15,163 bases of DNA from the NCBI GenBank assembly GCA_031539425.1, contig JAVKLI010000042.1:1-15163 (forward strand), given 5' to 3'. The notes below the pieces were generated by a model. That model saw only the letters and a list, made by a program, of their open reading frames with translations, was not told the DNA's origin and did no database searches. Numbering within the stretch: the first letter of the stretch is position 1; the number at the start of each line of letters is the position of its first letter. This stretch comes from UBA4416 sp031539425 (GTDB lineage Bacteria; Bacteroidota; Bacteroidia; B-17B0; Aurantibacillaceae). Shown piece by piece: positions 1 through 7,900 of this stretch. The position numbers and the translations under genes are program-made.

Positions 1-139
1 AAGAGCAAATACAAGTAGTAGAAGCTAAATTAAACAACAGGCCACGAAAAAGATTTGGATATTTAACCCCTAAAGAAGTATATTTACAAACAATTAAAAA
101 CAAAGGACGAAAAGTTGCATTTATAACTTGAATCCGCCA
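1..139 (+). mobile_element. 3' end of an IS30-family insertion sequence
   Basis: The stretch carries the transposase C-terminus and the outer end of an IS30-like element. The outer boundary is placed at 139 because an inverted copy at 14280-14418 matches up to the motif TTGAATCCGCCA and the two flanks diverge directly after it. Over the shared 139 nt I count two substitutions and one 1-nt deletion. The rest of the element lies outside the window, so I cannot say whether it is complete. The first hip operator begins 25 bp beyond the IS end. Confidence 0.8.
3..131 (+). CDS. IS30-family transposase, C-terminal part (cut by window edge)
   Basis: Reading from base 3 gives 42 codons ending in TGA at 129-131. 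The peptide contains LNNRPRKRFGYLTPKEVYL, which is the typical end of IS30-family DDE transposases, just after the catalytic glutamate helix. No frameshift is seen in this part, unlike the inverted copy near 14408. The enzyme would cut and join the IS ends during transposition. The catalytic core is upstream of the window, so activity cannot be judged. Confidence 0.8.
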   Translation, partial: EQIQVVEAKLNNRPRKRFGYLTPKEVYLQTIKNKGRKVAFIT

Positions 140-163
140 TTGATTATTTTTTGTGCTAATATT

Positions 164-257
164 TATACCCCAAAAGGTACAATTCAATAAAACTTGATTT
201 GTACCCAATAGGGTATAATTCAAATATTTTCACTACTTTTGTACCCTTAAAGGTATA
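164..257. promoter_or_regulatory. Three 18-bp palindromic operators before hipB
   Basis: Three sites share the same architecture: two 7-bp half-sites of the form TRTACCY around a 4-bp spacer. O1 (164-181) is TATACCCCAAAAGGTACA, O2 (200-217) is TGTACCCAATAGGGTATA and O3 (240-257) is TGTACCCTTAAAGGTATA. All six half-sites fit the consensus. Centres are 36 and 40 bp apart. O3 overlaps the -7 box and ends three bases before the hipB start codon, so bound protein would block both RNA polymerase and ribosome access. HipB-type repressors are known to bind several palindromes upstream of their own operon; assigning these sites to HipB is inference from position. Confidence 0.75.
234..241 (+). promoter_or_regulatory. 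Bacteroidota -7 box for hipBST
   Basis: TACTTTTG fits the Bacteroidota primary-sigma -7 consensus TAnnTTTG exactly. It would put the transcript start around 247-249, giving a leader of only about a dozen nucleotides. No clear TTG -33 element is found at the usual 19-21 nt upstream, so the promoter may be weak. The last two bases lie inside operator O3. Confidence 0.5.
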
Positions 258-260
258 AAA

Positions 261-467
261 ATGAATGCTTCATTAGCTGAATATGTAAAAGAGAAGCGTA
301 AGCAACTCAAACTCACACAACCTGAATTAGCAGAAAAAGCAGGTATAGGCTTGCGTTTTTTGCGTGAATTAGAGAATGGCAAAGAATCAGTAAGATTAGA
401 TAAAGTTAACCAAGTGTTAGCTTTATTTGGTGCTTCAGTTGGGGTTATTAAAAATAATGAAGTATGA
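261..467 (+). CDS. hipB: HipB-like XRE-family antitoxin/repressor
   Basis: This 68-residue protein is almost entirely one Cro/C1-type helix-turn-helix domain. The turn region is LTQPELAEKAGIGLRFLRELENG (about residues 18-40), and the tail is typical of the short HipB/y4mF group. It should bind the palindromes at 164-257 as a dimer, repress the operon and help hold the HipT kinase inactive. The ATG at 261 follows a weak AAAGG (249-253). Its TGA overlaps the next start as ATGA, so translation is probably coupled to hipS. It is shorter than E. coli HipB (88 aa) and seems to lack a long C-terminal extension. Confidence 0.85.
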   Translation: MNASLAEYVKEKRKQLKLTQPELAEKAGIGLRFLRELENGKESVRLDKVNQVLALFGASVGVIKNNEV

Positions 468-784
468 GAAAAGGGAACGTTTATTACAAAAATATTTTAG
501 CTGGGATTATTGCTGAAAATGAAGATGGTTATTTCTTTCAATACAATGATGATTTTTTAAATTCTACTTCTGCAAAACCAATTAGCTTAACATTACCTAT
601 TCAAAAACAGGCTTTTCAAAGCAAAATATTATTTCCTTTTTTTGATGGCTTAATCCCCGAAGGCTGGTTACTAAATATTGCTGTTGCAAACTGGAAAATA
701 AACGCAAGAGATAGGTTTGGTCTATTACTAACCTTGTGCAATGATTGTATTGGTTGTGTTTCAATAAAAGCAATAGAAGAATGA
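464..784 (+). CDS. hipS: HipS-like protein (split-off HipA N-terminal subdomain)
   Basis: At 106 aa this corresponds to the N-subdomain 1 of HipA (HipN/couple_hipA family) made as a separate protein. Diagnostic segments are FFDGLIPEGWLLN (about residues 59-71) and the end RFGLLLTLCNDCIGCVSI, which in full-length HipA leads into the kinase part. In the characterised E. coli O127 HipBST system the small HipS protein is the antitoxin that neutralises the HipT kinase, while HipB augments and represses. I infer the same role here from gene order and size. Both ends overlap their neighbours in ATGA junctions (464-467 and 781-784), indicating tight co-translation and fixed stoichiometry. Confidence 0.85.
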   Translation: MRKGNVYYKNILAGIIAENEDGYFFQYNDDFLNSTSAKPISLTLPIQKQAFQSKILFPFFDGLIPEGWLLNIAVANWKINARDRFGLLLTLCNDCIGCVSIKAIEE

Positions 785-1731
785 AAAATAAGACTACCAA
801 CTGCCTATACTGTTATCAATCTTTAAATGAAACTGAACAAGACTTTCATACTGCTTGTGCTAAAAAAATGTTTGGTACAAAACAAGCACCTATTATTGAT
901 TTTAATTTAAAAGAGCTAGAAGAATTAGCCAAACAAATTGTTATTAAAAGTGTTGCTGTTACTGGTGTTCAGCCAAAATTGTCATTAGAATTAGAGAACC
1001 ATAAAAATGAATTATCAAAGCTTACTATTGTAGGTTTGCAGGGCAATTTTATTTTAAAACCACCATCAACCGAATATAAAGAACTGCCACAAAATGAAGA
1101 TGTAACAATGCACTTGGCAAGTTTAGTAAAAATAAAAACGGCTCAACATTGTTTAATTCGTTTGCATTCAGGCGAACTGGCATACATTACCAAACGCTTT
1201 GATAGAAACAACAAAGATAAAATTGCATTAGAAGATTTTTGTCAATTAACCGAAAATTTAACCGAGCATAAATATAGAGGTTCAATAGAAAAAGTTGCTA
1301 AAACCACTCGAAAATTTACAACAAATAAAGGCTTGGAAACGCTACGATTATTTGAGTTGGTCTTGTTTTGTTATCTCACAGGCAATGCAGATATGCACTT
1401 AAAGAATTTTGCTTTATTAGAAAACGCTTTAGGCGAATTTGAGTTATCTCCTGCATACGATTTATTAAGCACAGCGTTAGTAATTCCTGATGATAAAGAA
1501 GAATCTGCACTAACTATTAACGGAAAGAAAAGCCGATTAAAGAAAAATGACTTTGATGCTTTAGCATTAAGTATAGGTATAAATACAAAAGTTTTAGAAA
1601 GCATTTATACAAAATTTGAAAAAGTATTACCCAACTGGATTGAATTTATCAAACAAAGTTTTTTGTCAAAAGCAATGCAAAAAAATTACATTGAACTGAT
1701 TCAAGCTAAACATCAAAATTTGTTTCAATAA
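781..1731 (+). CDS. hipT: HipT-like Ser/Thr kinase toxin (HipA C-terminal domain)
   Basis: This 316-aa HipA-fold kinase has its catalytic residues intact. It has an ATP-binding lysine in NFILKPPS (K93), the catalytic loop GNADMHLKNF (201-210, base D204, N209) and the metal-binding aspartate in SPAYDLLST (D227). The segment ITKRFDR is also typical. The glycine-rich loop is AVTGVQPKLS (59-68). Where E. coli HipT has two autophosphorylated serines (S57, S59), this protein has A59 and T61. The N-terminus holds CxxC (8, 11) and HxxC (23, 26), a possible zinc site. The ATG at 781 is chosen over one at 745 because it forms the ATGA overlap with hipS. Known HipT phosphorylates tryptophanyl-tRNA synthetase and HipA the glutamyl enzyme; the target here is not shown by sequence. 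Confidence 0.85.
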   Translation: MKNKTTNCLYCYQSLNETEQDFHTACAKKMFGTKQAPIIDFNLKELEELAKQIVIKSVAVTGVQPKLSLELENHKNELSKLTIVGLQGNFILKPPSTEYKELPQNEDVTMHLASLVKIKTAQHCLIRLHSGELAYITKRFDRNNKDKIALEDFCQLTENLTEHKYRGSIEKVAKTTRKFTTNKGLETLRLFELVLFCYLTGNADMHLKNFALLENALGEFELSPAYDLLSTALVIPDDKEESALTINGKKSRLKKNDFDALALSIGINTKVLESIYTKFEKVLPNWIEFIKQSFLSKAMQKNYIELIQAKHQNLFQ

Positions 1732-1815
1732 TGCCTTTTCCTGCCTTTAAAAGTGTATGTTTTCACACATTGTGTCCGCCTGTTGTCCCTTAACTTGCTC
1801 AAAGTATTGAAAACA

Positions 1816-1867
1816 TTTAGTAGGTTACTTTCTGTATCGGCAAGTAACTATGGTAAAACATACTAAA
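1816..1867. repeat. Nested inverted repeats downstream of hipT
   Basis: An inner pair GTTACTT (1824-1830) / AAGTAAC (1842-1848) encloses an 11-nt loop. An outer pair TTTAGTA (1816-1822) / TACTAAA (1861-1867) encloses that, with a 12-nt bulge on the right side. This lies in the 191-nt gene-free gap between hipT and the AlkD-like gene, and could fold as an RNA or mark a protein-binding site. Nothing else recognisable is in the gap except a weak ACACA/TGTGT stem followed by a T-run at about 1890-1910, possibly a terminator. Confidence 0.35.
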
Positions 1868-1922
1868 GAATAAGAAGACAAAAGCACACAAAATAAATGT
1901 GTTTTTTAACCCTGGTTTAATT

Positions 1923-2630
1923 TTATTGTTTTTTTTCATAACGATGTCTTGGATAATGAGATATTCTTAAAGTACTCCCTTCTAGCTCCTTCAACACATC
2001 TTTAGCAATCCAATGGGCATTTTTATTATTAATTTTCAATATACTACTTGCTATTTTAACTGCATGTTTATGTAAATCTAAATTTCTTTTGCCAAGTGAA
2101 CGTAATGCCCAACTAATTGATTTTTTAACATATAGCCTATCATCTTTACATTCATTAGTGATGATAGTAAAAAATGGAAGAAAAAAATCGTTATGGCTTT
2201 TTTTATCATATACGCATAAGGCTGCTAGAGTTGCAAAAGCTGCTCTTTTTTCAAACTCACTGTTTCGTGTACTCCATTCTATTATTTTTTTAGAATTAAA
2301 GCTGCTTTTAGCAAAAATACACATACAAAAACAATCACAAGTAGCCCAATTATCAAAATTTTTTACCCATTTTTCCATTAAAACTTCTGTTACATTTTTT
2401 GGGTTAAACATTTTGGCACATAATATTTGCGCTTCATGTATGCCAGTATCATAAAGTTCTAAAGCCAAATTATCACTTTTTTTAATATACTTTAATATTG
2501 CATTAAGATCTTTTAGTGTTACGCCCAACGCATTAATAGTTATAATACCAAATTTAATCCTCCTCTGTTGTACAATCTCTTTGTTTTCAATGCTGTTTAA
2601 GGTTTTAATTATTTCAAAAGCTGTTTTCAT
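1923..2630 (-). CDS. AlkD-like DNA alkylation repeat protein
   Basis: This 235-aa all-helical protein matches the HEAT-like DNA alkylation repeat family (PF08713). Recognisable segments are IKFGIITINALGVTLKDLN (25-43), LYDTGIHEAQILCAKMF (59-75), KWVKNFDNWATCD (87-99), FEKRAAFATLAAL (126-138) and VKKSISWALRSLGKRN. The family glycosylase AlkD of B. cereus uses Trp109, Asp113 and Arg148 to remove bulky or cationic alkylated bases. The equivalents here appear to be W95, D99 and R129, so excision activity is plausible. The family's usual WDxCD reads WATCD, losing the first aspartate but not the catalytic one. It is monocistronic, facing hipT and divergent from the peptidase gene; no clear promoter box was found. 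Confidence 0.85.
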   Translation of the reverse strand: MKTAFEIIKTLNSIENKEIVQQRRIKFGIITINALGVTLKDLNAILKYIKKSDNLALELYDTGIHEAQILCAKMFNPKNVTEVLMEKWVKNFDNWATCDCFCMCIFAKSSFNSKKIIEWSTRNSEFEKRAAFATLAALCVYDKKSHNDFFLPFFTIITNECKDDRLYVKKSISWALRSLGKRNLDLHKHAVKIASSILKINNKNAHWIAKDVLKELEGSTLRISHYPRHRYEKKQ

Positions 2631-2878
2631 TAGCTAATTATTTAAATATTTTGCGTAAATTCTAGATGTTATATTACAATATAAAATTTAAATAATGTTA
2701 CTTTTTATATAGTAGAATGTGGATTAGATACAATGATTGGAATTAAATATCGTTTTTAAAATATATTTATTCAAAATAAATTTAAAGGCGGTTATCTAAA
2801 TATGCCAGATATATAATTACAAAAACTTAAATAAAATAAGCCTATTTTAGTTTCCAAATTTAATTTAAAAACTTTGTT

Positions 2879-4927
2879 ATGAATTCAAAACCATTTATCA
2901 TTACCACCTTACTTTTAAGTTTTAATTGCTCACTTTTTTCCAATAAAAATATGTCTACAAAACCTACCAAATTTAATTATGTGAGCGAAAGTTTTGCTGA
3001 TATTAGAGTACTGCGATATGAAATTCCGGGATTTAATAATTTAACTTTAAAACAAAAAGAATTGCTTTATTACCTTTCAGAAGCCGCACTATGTGGGCGA
3101 GATATGCAGTGGGATCAAAATTATAAGTATAATTTAACCATACGTAAAACATTAGAAAAAATATTAGCCTATTACAAAGGAGATGTTAAAAACAACGAAT
3201 ATCAAAATTTTTTAGTGTATGCTAAAAGAGTTATGTTTAGTGCAGGTATACACCATCATTACGGAAGCGAAAAGTTTTTTCCAGAGTGCAACAAAGATTA
3301 TTTTAAGCAATTAATTTTAGATTTAGACGAGTTTATATTGCCGTTAAAAGTTAATGAAACAAAAGAACAATTTTGTAACAGAATTTTAAATGTGATTTAT
3401 AACCCGGATGTAGCACAAAAAAAAGTATCGTTAGATGCCTCAAAAGATTTGGTAATAAGCTCTGCAGTTAATTTTTATGAAAATGTAACGCAAGAAGAAG
3501 CTATTAAATATTATGAAGAGAAAACAGATAAGGCGTCTAAAAAATCTGTAATGATAGGCTTAAACTCTAAACTCATTAAAGAAAATGGTGTAATAACCGA
3601 AAAAGTTTGGAAAGTAGGCGGCATGTATTCTGCGGCTATATTAAAAATTGTATACTGGCTAGAAAAAGCTGTATTAGTGGCTGAAAACGATTTACAAAAA
3701 GAGGCGTTAAATAAATTAATTATTTTTTATAAATCAGGATCACTTGAAGATTTTGATGCTTACAGTATAGCATGGGTAAAAGACACGCAAAGCGCCATAG
3801 ATGTGGTAAACGGATTTATAGAAGTGTATGAAGACCCCTTAGGAAAAAAAGGATCATTTGAATCTATAGTATCTATTAGAGATTTTGAAGCCTCCAAACG
3901 CATTGCTACCATTGGTGTAAATGCACAGTGGTTTGAAGACAACTCTACCTTATTTTCAGAACATAAAAAGAAAAACGTAAAAGGTATATCTGCAAAAGTA
4001 ATTAATGCTGTAATGGAAAGTGGTAGTTCAGCACCAAGCACGCCAATAGGAGTTAATTTACCTAATAATGAATGGATACGAGAAACACACGGATCTAAAT
4101 CTGTAAACTTAGGTAATATTGTTGCAGCGTACGAACACGCAGCTGGCGGCTCTGTGATAAATGAATTTTATTATAATGATCAAATAAAAAAGAGCATCAT
4201 AACCTGTGCAGACCTTGCTGATAAGCTACATACCGATATGCACGAAGTAATTGGTCATGCTAGTGGTCAAATAGAGCCAGGAATTGGCCAGCCACACGAA
4301 ACATTAAAAAATTACGCATCGGCATTAGAAGAGGGGCGTGCAGATTTGGTAGCCTTGTATTATTTATATGATTCTAAATTGGTGCAACTTGGTGTAATGC
4401 CTTCATTAGATTACGGCAAAGCTGCTTATGATGAGTATATCACCAAAGGCTTAATCATTCAGTTATCACGCATTAAATTAGGAAACACTATAGAAGAGGC
4501 TCATATGCGTAATAGGCAAATGGTATCAAAATGGGTTTATGAAAAAGGACAAGCCGACAAAGTGATAGAAAAAAAAGTAGAAAATGGCAAAACTTATTTT
4601 GTAGTAAATAATTATGAAAAATTAAGATTGCTGTTTGGCCAATTGTTAAAAGAAATTCAACGCATTAAATCTAAAGGAGATTATGAAGCAGGTAAAAATT
4701 TAATTGAAAATTATGGTGTGCAAATAGACCAAGCCTTACATAAGGAAGTATTAGATAGATATAAAACATTAAATATGTCGCCTTACCAAGGTTTTATACA
4801 ACCAAAGTTAAAGCCTGTTTATACTAATAATAAGTTAACAAACGTGTTAGTAGAATATCCAACCAATTTTATGCAGCAAATGTTAGAGTATGGTAAAAAC
4901 TATTCATTTTTACCAGTAGAAAATTAA
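2879..4927 (+). CDS. Dipeptidyl peptidase III (M49 zinc peptidase)
   Basis: The 682-aa product carries the M49 signature HEVIGH (455-460), a hexapeptide HExxGH motif peculiar to DPP III, and EEGRAD (484-489) further on. Predicted zinc ligands are H455, H460 and E485, with E456 as catalytic base. The 25-residue spacing from H460 to E485 fits the bacterial form known from Bacteroides (about 675 aa) rather than the longer spacing in eukaryotic enzymes. The enzyme removes dipeptides from the N-termini of short peptides. Residues 6-20 are hydrophobic with a cysteine at position 17 (LLSFNC), so a lipoprotein signal is possible, though the lipobox is poor. An alternative start at M25 (2951) would give a cytoplasmic protein. 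It converges with sprA across a 56-bp gap. Confidence 0.9.
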   Translation: MNSKPFIITTLLLSFNCSLFSNKNMSTKPTKFNYVSESFADIRVLRYEIPGFNNLTLKQKELLYYLSEAALCGRDMQWDQNYKYNLTIRKTLEKILAYYKGDVKNNEYQNFLVYAKRVMFSAGIHHHYGSEKFFPECNKDYFKQLILDLDEFILPLKVNETKEQFCNRILNVIYNPDVAQKKVSLDASKDLVISSAVNFYENVTQEEAIKYYEEKTDKASKKSVMIGLNSKLIKENGVITEKVWKVGGMYSAAILKIVYWLEKAVLVAENDLQKEALNKLIIFYKSGSLEDFDAYSIAWVKDTQSAIDVVNGFIEVYEDPLGKKGSFESIVSIRDFEASKRIATIGVNAQWFEDNSTLFSEHKKKNVKGISAKVINAVMESGSSAPSTPIGVNLPNNEWIRETHGSKSVNLGNIVAAYEHAAGGSVINEFYYNDQIKKSIITCADLADKLHTDMHEVIGHASGQIEPGIGQPHETLKNYASALEEGRADLVALYYLYDSKLVQLGVMPSLDYGKAAYDEYITKGLIIQLSRIKLGNTIEEAHMRNRQMVSKWVYEKGQADKVIEKKVENGKTYFVVNNYEKLRLLFGQLLKEIQRIKSKGDYEAGKNLIENYGVQIDQALHKEVLDRYKTLNMSPYQGFIQPKLKPVYTNNKLTNVLVEYPTNFMQQMLEYGKNYSFLPVEN

Positions 4928-4983
4928 TTTGATGCATTGCAGCTAGCTATTACTGGCTTGGCGAAGATGGCGTTTTTTATTTA

Positions 4984-7900
4984 CTACAGCGTAATTCTTA
5001 AACTAATCCCTGAAGACCATGTAGATGTAGGGAAAGGGGGCGAAGTTACGGGGCGTATACCCGACCAGTCAAAGTATAAGCGTGCATTGATGTTGCTGTT
5101 TATTGGATAATCTGCCGAACTTCGTAATGAAAAAATATCTTGCCCTGCCGATGGGGTGCTGGTTTGATATATAATGCTTCTAATAATAGTTGCCGTTTTT
5201 CTATAAGATAAATCTACCTTAATGGTAAGAGGACTTTCGGGTGACTTACCATTTAGTTTAATAAATTTTAATATGAGTTTATCTATACGGTATCCAAACC
5301 CAAACACATACTCTTGGCTGCTAGATTCTATAATATTGGGGGCTGTGGTGTTTAAAGTGATTGTTTTATCTTTTTTAATTTCAAAATTGCTTGTAAAGCC
5401 TGATTTTACAAAACGTAAATCAATTTTTATTAAAGGCGAAAATGCTTCCGTTACAATAGCTGTATTAACTATATGTTTTGAATTTAGATTAGGAGACTGC
5501 CCAGTCCCAGTACTTGCCACGGGTACTCTAGTTTCTACACCATCTATATATAGTAAATTGTTGTTATAAGCGCCTATTGTAAATTTGGATGTGTAAGAAT
5601 GGCGAAGTGTAATATTATTAAACCATTTTTTTACCAATTTTAAATTACTTAACCCATCCCAAGTAATGTTCCAGTTTGGAATTGGAATAGATGATAGTAC
5701 TCCAGAAAGGGTTGGATTACTTAGCTTAGAGCCGGTATAGGTATTATAAAAAGAGCCTATTAAAACGTCTTGTTGGGTATCGTTATACCCATCTTGATAT
5801 AAGTTCCATACACCTTGAGAATTAACGTAAAGAAATCGTCCTTTTGAAAATGAGCCTGGCATGGAGCCTAACTCTTGTGCTACAGCATCTCTATTATTTA
5901 AAAAGTTATTAAATTCTTTAGAGTTTGTATTTGGTGAGGTACTATTATCAAACAAGCTACCAAATGTAAATGGCATAATACTTACGTTGTAATTGCCTGT
6001 GGTTACTGGGGTTTCAAATTTAAAGGAGTGGCTTATAGAATCGTAACGAACGTTTAATGAGTTATTTTCGCCATGATTTACATTACCACTTAAATCTATT
6101 TTTAAACTAGAATGTGGTTCTAGGCTTAACCTGTAATTTAATGCTTTTGTGAGGTTATTGGTATAGGGCATCATGATGTTTGGTGATTTGTATACCCAAT
6201 TATTTTGCACCGATTTTTGTAAAATATTATCATTAAAACCTGATATAAAACCTACTCCGGGTGCATCAAAATTTTGATCCATCCCCACATACTTAGTATC
6301 ACCTTTAAATAATGATAAACCAGTTCCTTCACCTTCATTGTATGTTATGGAGCCTTGTTTAAACATCATAATTAATTTAGCAAGGCTTTTACCTATTATA
6401 GAGAGTTCTTTCTTTTTAACAGAATCTTTTTGAGGTTTAGTTAAGCCTTTTGTAAGGTCTTTTTCTGGTAGGCTTTGTAAAAGGTTGGGCTGTTTATTTG
6501 CATCTTCTATTACTCTTTTAAAATAGGGTATTTTATTATAAAGGGTTAAAAAATTAAATGATCCGGTTCCACTTTTGGTATTGGTGTTTTGAATTGTATT
6601 GCCTAATTGTTCTTGTGCAAATGGGCGCCTGTTCCAGTTATAAGAGCCATTATAAGTGGTACTTAAATTAATAAAATCAAAAATGGGAATTTTATTAATG
6701 GGTACTTGATAGGTTAAATTCACTGTATGCCTGTAGTTGGTATTAACGCCACCCTGTAATATATTATTGGTAATGGTGTCTTCTTGTGTTTGGTTGGTAA
6801 TTCTTCCACGAGGCTCAAATATACGACCAGTGTTGGTGGCGTTAAAATCAAATTTTAAATTATTGGTAATAGTCCAACCTACATTATAAGTTCTGGTTAC
6901 GTTAAATAGTTTGTTAAATAAGGGAATGGTCATATTAGGCTGTCCAGTATAAAAACTGGTCATATCGCGGCGCATCATTTCGCTATAACTTTTGTTTAAT
7001 TCAATACTAAAGCCATAGGTGTTGGGTAGCAAGTTTAAATTCATCTCTTTTACTAAAGCCATCCATTTTAAATTTAAAAACTTATTTTTAGAGGAGGCAA
7101 AGGGTTTGATTGCTGGCAAAGGGCTTTGGTAGTTATATGTAAGTGATGCTTTATGTGTTTGAATTAAATTATTTTCTACGTTTACATTATAGGCTTGAAT
7201 TTGGTTAAATGCGTAAGTTGCCGTAAAGTTTGAAATATCCCAAGGCATGGCAGGCATAAATTTAAGTTTTAAGCCTTGTACCGACACGTTTGAAAAATTA
7301 AAACCTCTTCGTATAGTTACATCTTGCGCATTTTGCAATAATTGATCTTTAATTTCTGGGTTAATGTTTTTGTTGTCTGTTAACACGTCTGGGTCATAGG
7401 GATTAAACTGTGGGGTAATTTTTGTTTCGCCATAGTTGTAATAAAATGGAAGGTTTATTTTTAGTTTAGATGAGAATAATTTTTCTGGTAATTTTTCTGG
7501 AAAAAAAACACCCAGCTGTACTTTAGTTACAGCATCCCATTGTAGGGTGGTTTCTCTGTTTCTTTCTGATACGCGCTTATCTATGCTTCCAAAAAATGGG
7601 GTGCTATAAGAAGCGGTTAAATTTACATCTCCTAAATCTGCTAACTTGGTTTGTATATTACCGGTAACAGCCCATCCATCGCTATTAATAAAATCGGTAA
7701 GGCGCATTTCATTTACCCACACTTCTACACATTTTTTGGTTGAGGTCATGCCAGGGTTTCTGATGCCAATCATTAAGCTTTTAACATTAGATAAATTGGG
7801 GTTTCCGAGCACTGTAATTTTTTTATTTGGATTATCAGGGTCTGGTTCTGAATATACTTTGGTAAACAAATCTGAGTTTAGTTTGGCATTGGGGCCATTG

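Noticed and set aside
745..780. Upstream ATG extending hipT by 12 codons
   Set aside because: It lies deep in hipS in another frame. The ATG at 781 forms the same ATGA overlap as hipB/hipS and directly precedes the conserved CLYC start.
2843..2850. TATTTTAG as a -7 box for the DPP III gene
   Set aside because: One mismatch at a conserved position and no TTG at the right distance; such matches are frequent in A/T-rich DNA.
4928..4983. Bidirectional terminator between the DPP III gene and sprA
   Set aside because: Only a T-run and direct repeats of GGCG type are visible. I could not build a stable stem.
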